A stretch of DNA of 64,000 nucleotides. Source: Lachnospiraceae bacterium. Its GTDB lineage: Bacteria; Bacillota; Clostridia; Lachnospirales; Lachnospiraceae. This document shows, piece by piece, positions 61,639 through 64,000 of this stretch. The stretch lies in contig CAJTEY010000021.1 of assembly GCA_910575775.1 (NCBI GenBank), positions 1 through 64,000 of the forward strand, given 5' to 3'. Every line of letters begins with the position of its first letter. Within the stretch, counting starts at the first letter, position 1. The position numbers and the translations under genes were made by a program. The notes beneath the pieces are model-generated. The model did no database searches and was not told the origin of the DNA. It worked only from the letters and a program-made list of their open reading frames with translations.

Positions 61639-62163
61639 ATGATTAAAGAATGCCTAAAAACATATTTGGACAAGTATTTTGCGTGCTATAAAAACTACAG
61701 GGGGACTTATCCTGCTGTCCCATATGACGAAGAAGAGAAGTCTTCCTTATGGTATGGTGAACCGGATGAGGAAGAATATATTCAGTGGATGTACAAGGAA
61801 AAGGATAAGCAGACAGATTTTTCGGATTTAGAGGACGAACTGGAATTGGCATTGCCCGACGCCGCAAAAGAATTTTATAATTCATACTATTTTCTGCAGC
61901 TGCAGGGCTTTTATCATGGAGAAAGCGTAAATTTTGATCCCATAAGCGACAGCAGGGATATCTTGCGGGATTTAAAGACTTGTATCTTTGAGATCAACGG
62001 AAAAAAGTATCTTCATATGGGTATCTATAGCAATATGGACTTGGCTTTATGCATGGAAACTGACACAGGGGCAATCGTCCAGGCAGATTACGATTCCAAA
62101 AATGTGGAGAAGCTTGCGGATTCGCTGGAAGAATTTCTGGATCAGATGACACCTGTGAGATAA
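61639..62163 (+). CDS. Syd/SUKH-like protein (174 aa)
   Basis: The start MIKECLKTYLDKYFACY follows GGGGGAA. The pattern of a helical start, an acidic stretch (DEEEYIQWMYKEKD), then LPDAAKEFYNSYYFLQLQGF and the strands KTCIFEINGKKYLHMGIYSNMDL with CMETDTGAIVQADY resembles the Syd/SUKH superfamily, whose members include immunity proteins of polymorphic toxins. No toxin gene is nearby. It is followed by a broken gene that may be of the same general class. Confidence 0.6.
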   Translation: MIKECLKTYLDKYFACYKNYRGTYPAVPYDEEEKSSLWYGEPDEEEYIQWMYKEKDKQTDFSDLEDELELALPDAAKEFYNSYYFLQLQGFYHGESVNFDPISDSRDILRDLKTCIFEINGKKYLHMGIYSNMDLALCMETDTGAIVQADYDSKNVEKLADSLEEFLDQMTPVR

Positions 62164-62217
62164 TTTCACTGCTGCTGACAATATAAACCCGGAATATAGA
62201 GGATGAAGGAACTCAAA

Positions 62218-62674
62218 ATGTAAAGTATCGTTCAAAAATTAATTGATACATACAAAAAGGAAGGTCTGGAGTCTCCCGAACAGCATTTTATAAAGGCAAC
62301 TGATACGGAAAAAGGGATGCTATTTCATCTGCTTGAAAATGAACATAATGATTTTGTGGATTTCTATTTAAATTATCAACCCACTGCCCTGCCAAGATTA
62401 GCGTGTAATTGTACATTTCTGGATATTAAAGCCATGGTGGAAGAAAATACTGATTTCGAGCCAAGCTGTTATTTGAGGGAATGCAGTATCTATACATTTG
62501 CATTGACAATAGCTTTTTCGCCAGATGATCGCGGATCTTTGTCAAGCAGGGGCAAAGATTTCCATATATCAGAATGATGAGGAAATACCCGCAAATATTT
62601 TGGATAACTGGCTGAAATCTCTGGATATCATCAGTCGGCAAGTGGAAAATGACATAGACAGGGAAACCAACTAG
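62218..62674 (+). pseudogene. Immunity-like gene, nonsense codon and frameshift
   Basis: GAAGGA precedes ATG at 62218, but the second codon is TAA. The frame then reads SIVQKLIDTYKKEGLESPEQ through ECSIYTFALTIAFSPDD without stops, and near 62540 coding sense shifts to another frame, ADLCQAGAKISIYQNDEEIP, ending in TAG at 62672. One nonsense codon and one frameshift thus break a protein of about 150 residues. Its composition suggests a SUKH-type or related immunity protein, like its neighbour, but I cannot assign it firmly. Confidence 0.65.
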
Positions 62675-62690
62675 TGTATTCCGGGAGTGG

Positions 62691-63758
62691 TCAGCTCCCG
62701 AAATACTGCGCATACACCTCAAAGAAATTCTGCGTCGTCACTTCCTCGTCATGGATAAAGTTCACACTGTCCCACAGCTCCTCATTCAGATTTCTGGTCA
62801 GCGTCGCCACGTAGGCGTCGTACTCCTGCCCGAACGCCTCCTCACGCCTCTGCTCCACAATCTTGATCTTATTGGCGTCCGTTTCCTCTCTGTCAAAGGT
62901 GCTGATGCACTTGATGATGTGATAGCCAAACTCCGTCTCCACCACGTCGCTGATCTCGCCCGTTCCCAGATTGAAAGCCGCCGTCTCAAAGGACTCCTCC
63001 ATTTCACCCTTGCCGAAGGAGTAAGTCGTCTTGTCGTCCTCGCTGTACTTGCGGATGAGCGCGTCAAAATCCTCGTCCGCCCTCGCCTGTCCCAGCACCT
63101 CGATCGCCCGCCTGTAGGCATCCCGCTTTGCTTCCTCCGTATACTCGATCTTTTTTCCCGTCCCGTCCAGCGCGTAAGTCTTGATCAAAATATGCTGCAC
63201 GGTGATGGTGCGCGCCTCATCGTCGCTGATCTCCGGATTGATGTCCTTGATCGTGTACTGATACATCTTCTCCGCCCGGGCAAGCTCTGTGTAGAGTGAC
63301 CTGATGGTCTTCTCGTTGACACCCATCAGCTCGATCTCCCGCTCTCCCAGCGAGTCATAGTACGCCTTCGCCGCATTTTCCGCCCGCGCGCGCTCCTCCT
63401 CGTCCAGCTCCACCTCATACTTTTCCGCCATCAGATTCATGGTCTTGATCTGGGCAATCTGCGCCAGCGCAATATTTTTCACATTTTCCTCAAGCGTTAC
63501 GCCGTCCGCAATCGTGCCCCATATCTCCTGTCCGTATACGCTCTCATAACGGTTCTGGATCGTTGTCAGATACACCATAAGCTCAGGCGCCTTGCAGGAA
63601 CTTGTCTCAATCCGAAAGATTTCGTCCTTTTCAAATCCCGTGGTGAGCACCACTTTCGTGCCGAACCCCTCACCGTCCCCGCATCCTGTGACCAATCCAG
63701 TCAATACGCATACCGTCAATAAGTATGCCACTGCCTTTCTATATCCGCTTCCTCTCAT
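62691..63758 (-). CDS. PrsA/SurA-type peptidyl-prolyl isomerase lipoprotein
   Basis: A signal peptide with lipobox (GLVTGCGDG, lipidated Cys near residue 26) anchors the protein outside the membrane. A SurA/PrsA-like helical N-terminal domain (about 60-180) is followed by a parvulin domain (about 185-300: VQHILIKTYALD, DFDALIRKYSEDD, FNLGTGEISDVVETEFGYHIIKC). It helps fold secreted proteins. The length of 355 residues is normal. It converges with the broken immunity-like gene. Confidence 0.92.
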   Translation of the reverse strand: MRGSGYRKAVAYLLTVCVLTGLVTGCGDGEGFGTKVVLTTGFEKDEIFRIETSSCKAPELMVYLTTIQNRYESVYGQEIWGTIADGVTLEENVKNIALAQIAQIKTMNLMAEKYEVELDEEERARAENAAKAYYDSLGEREIELMGVNEKTIRSLYTELARAEKMYQYTIKDINPEISDDEARTITVQHILIKTYALDGTGKKIEYTEEAKRDAYRRAIEVLGQARADEDFDALIRKYSEDDKTTYSFGKGEMEESFETAAFNLGTGEISDVVETEFGYHIIKCISTFDREETDANKIKIVEQRREEAFGQEYDAYVATLTRNLNEELWDSVNFIHDEEVTTQNFFEVYAQYFGS

Positions 63759-63840
63759 ACGCCTCCTGCTTCGCCGCTGTCCCTCACGGCTGTTTTTACT
63801 ATAATACTTCTCCTGTATATATTATGCTGTTTATACCGTC

Positions 63841-64000
63841 TCAATCATCAGAAATGCATCTGCCGTATTTATCATACCACACTTTTCCGTCTGTCATCGC
63901 ATAATCCTCTCCGCCCAGCACTGCCTGCACATAATCGGCTCCTGAACGCAATCTTCTGCAAAAAGCCATGCCTCCTCCAAACAGGTTCGTGGAGTGAATG
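63841..64000 (-). CDS. C-terminal end of unrecognised gene, cut by window edge
   Basis: Fifty-two codons in an open minus-strand frame end in TGA at 63841: IHSTNLFGGGMAFCRRLRSG, then ADYVQAVLGGEDYAMTDGKVWYDKYGRCISDD. No family is recognised from this fragment, and its start lies outside the window. It is co-directional with the PrsA-type gene, 80 bp away. Confidence 0.45.
   Translation of the reverse strand, partial: IHSTNLFGGGMAFCRRLRSGADYVQAVLGGEDYAMTDGKVWYDKYGRCISDD

Noticed and set aside
1..64000. tRNA, rRNA or CRISPR loci
   Set aside because: No cloverleaf, ribosomal RNA sequence or repeat-spacer array was recognised on either strand.

Overview
The window looks like chromosome of a Gram-positive gut anaerobe of the family Lachnospiraceae (Clostridia, Bacillota). 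The pointers are AGGAGG ribosome sites, sigma-A promoters, a CIRCE/HrcA heat-shock operator, a flavodiiron protein, LytTR/GHKL signalling, DUF6033 and DUF5716/DUF5717 proteins, and small integrative elements. No rRNA, tRNA or CRISPR array was seen. Most genes lie on the minus strand.

Layout. 1-8.8 kb is accessory DNA: a candidate type I toxin-antitoxin pair, a small zinc ribbon protein, a co-directional operon of a LytTR response regulator (interrupted by an amber codon), a GHKL kinase and five small proteins of the DUF6033 type. Two copies of a covarying two-hairpin RNA element sit between those genes, and a truncated IS30 element lies upstream. 8.8-36.6 kb is mostly core: beta-mannosidase, a decayed metallophosphoesterase, tcdA, a small membrane-protein pair, a MATE exporter, a flavodiiron protein, a sigma/anti-sigma pair, a HAD phosphatase, an SDR, purA, rarA, bactofilin with a degenerate LytM protein, a metal P-type ATPase and a CDF exporter separated by a promoter-driven structured RNA, purB, and a four-gene DUF5717/DUF5716 cluster.

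37.4-49.5 kb is a 12.1-kb integrative element. It splits a SpoIID-like/peptidoglycan-binding gene at a TA dinucleotide, and joining the two flanks restores a continuous 431-codon frame. It carries a large serine recombinase at one end, a second small serine recombinase, a rolling-circle (G2P-type HUH) Rep, a secreted protein, a Pro-Glu-rich anchored protein, a 47-residue single-span membrane peptide and an XRE regulator. It also holds an AT-rich three-gene cassette with its own promoter and terminator, made of a DUF4869-like protein, a mini P-loop ATPase and a TOPRIM/RloB-like protein. This cassette is the best candidate for an undescribed system.

50.3-58.6 kb is an alpha-glycoside utilisation locus: LacI regulator, GH31, solute-binding lipoprotein, two ABC permeases and a second GH31, with CGGTTAACC operators. 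58.6-64 kb holds a flavodoxin gene scrap, htpG with a CIRCE operator, a Syd/SUKH-like protein with a broken neighbour, and a PrsA-type foldase lipoprotein. The window ends inside an unrecognised gene. All functional calls are by eye from sequence motifs; no database search was possible.
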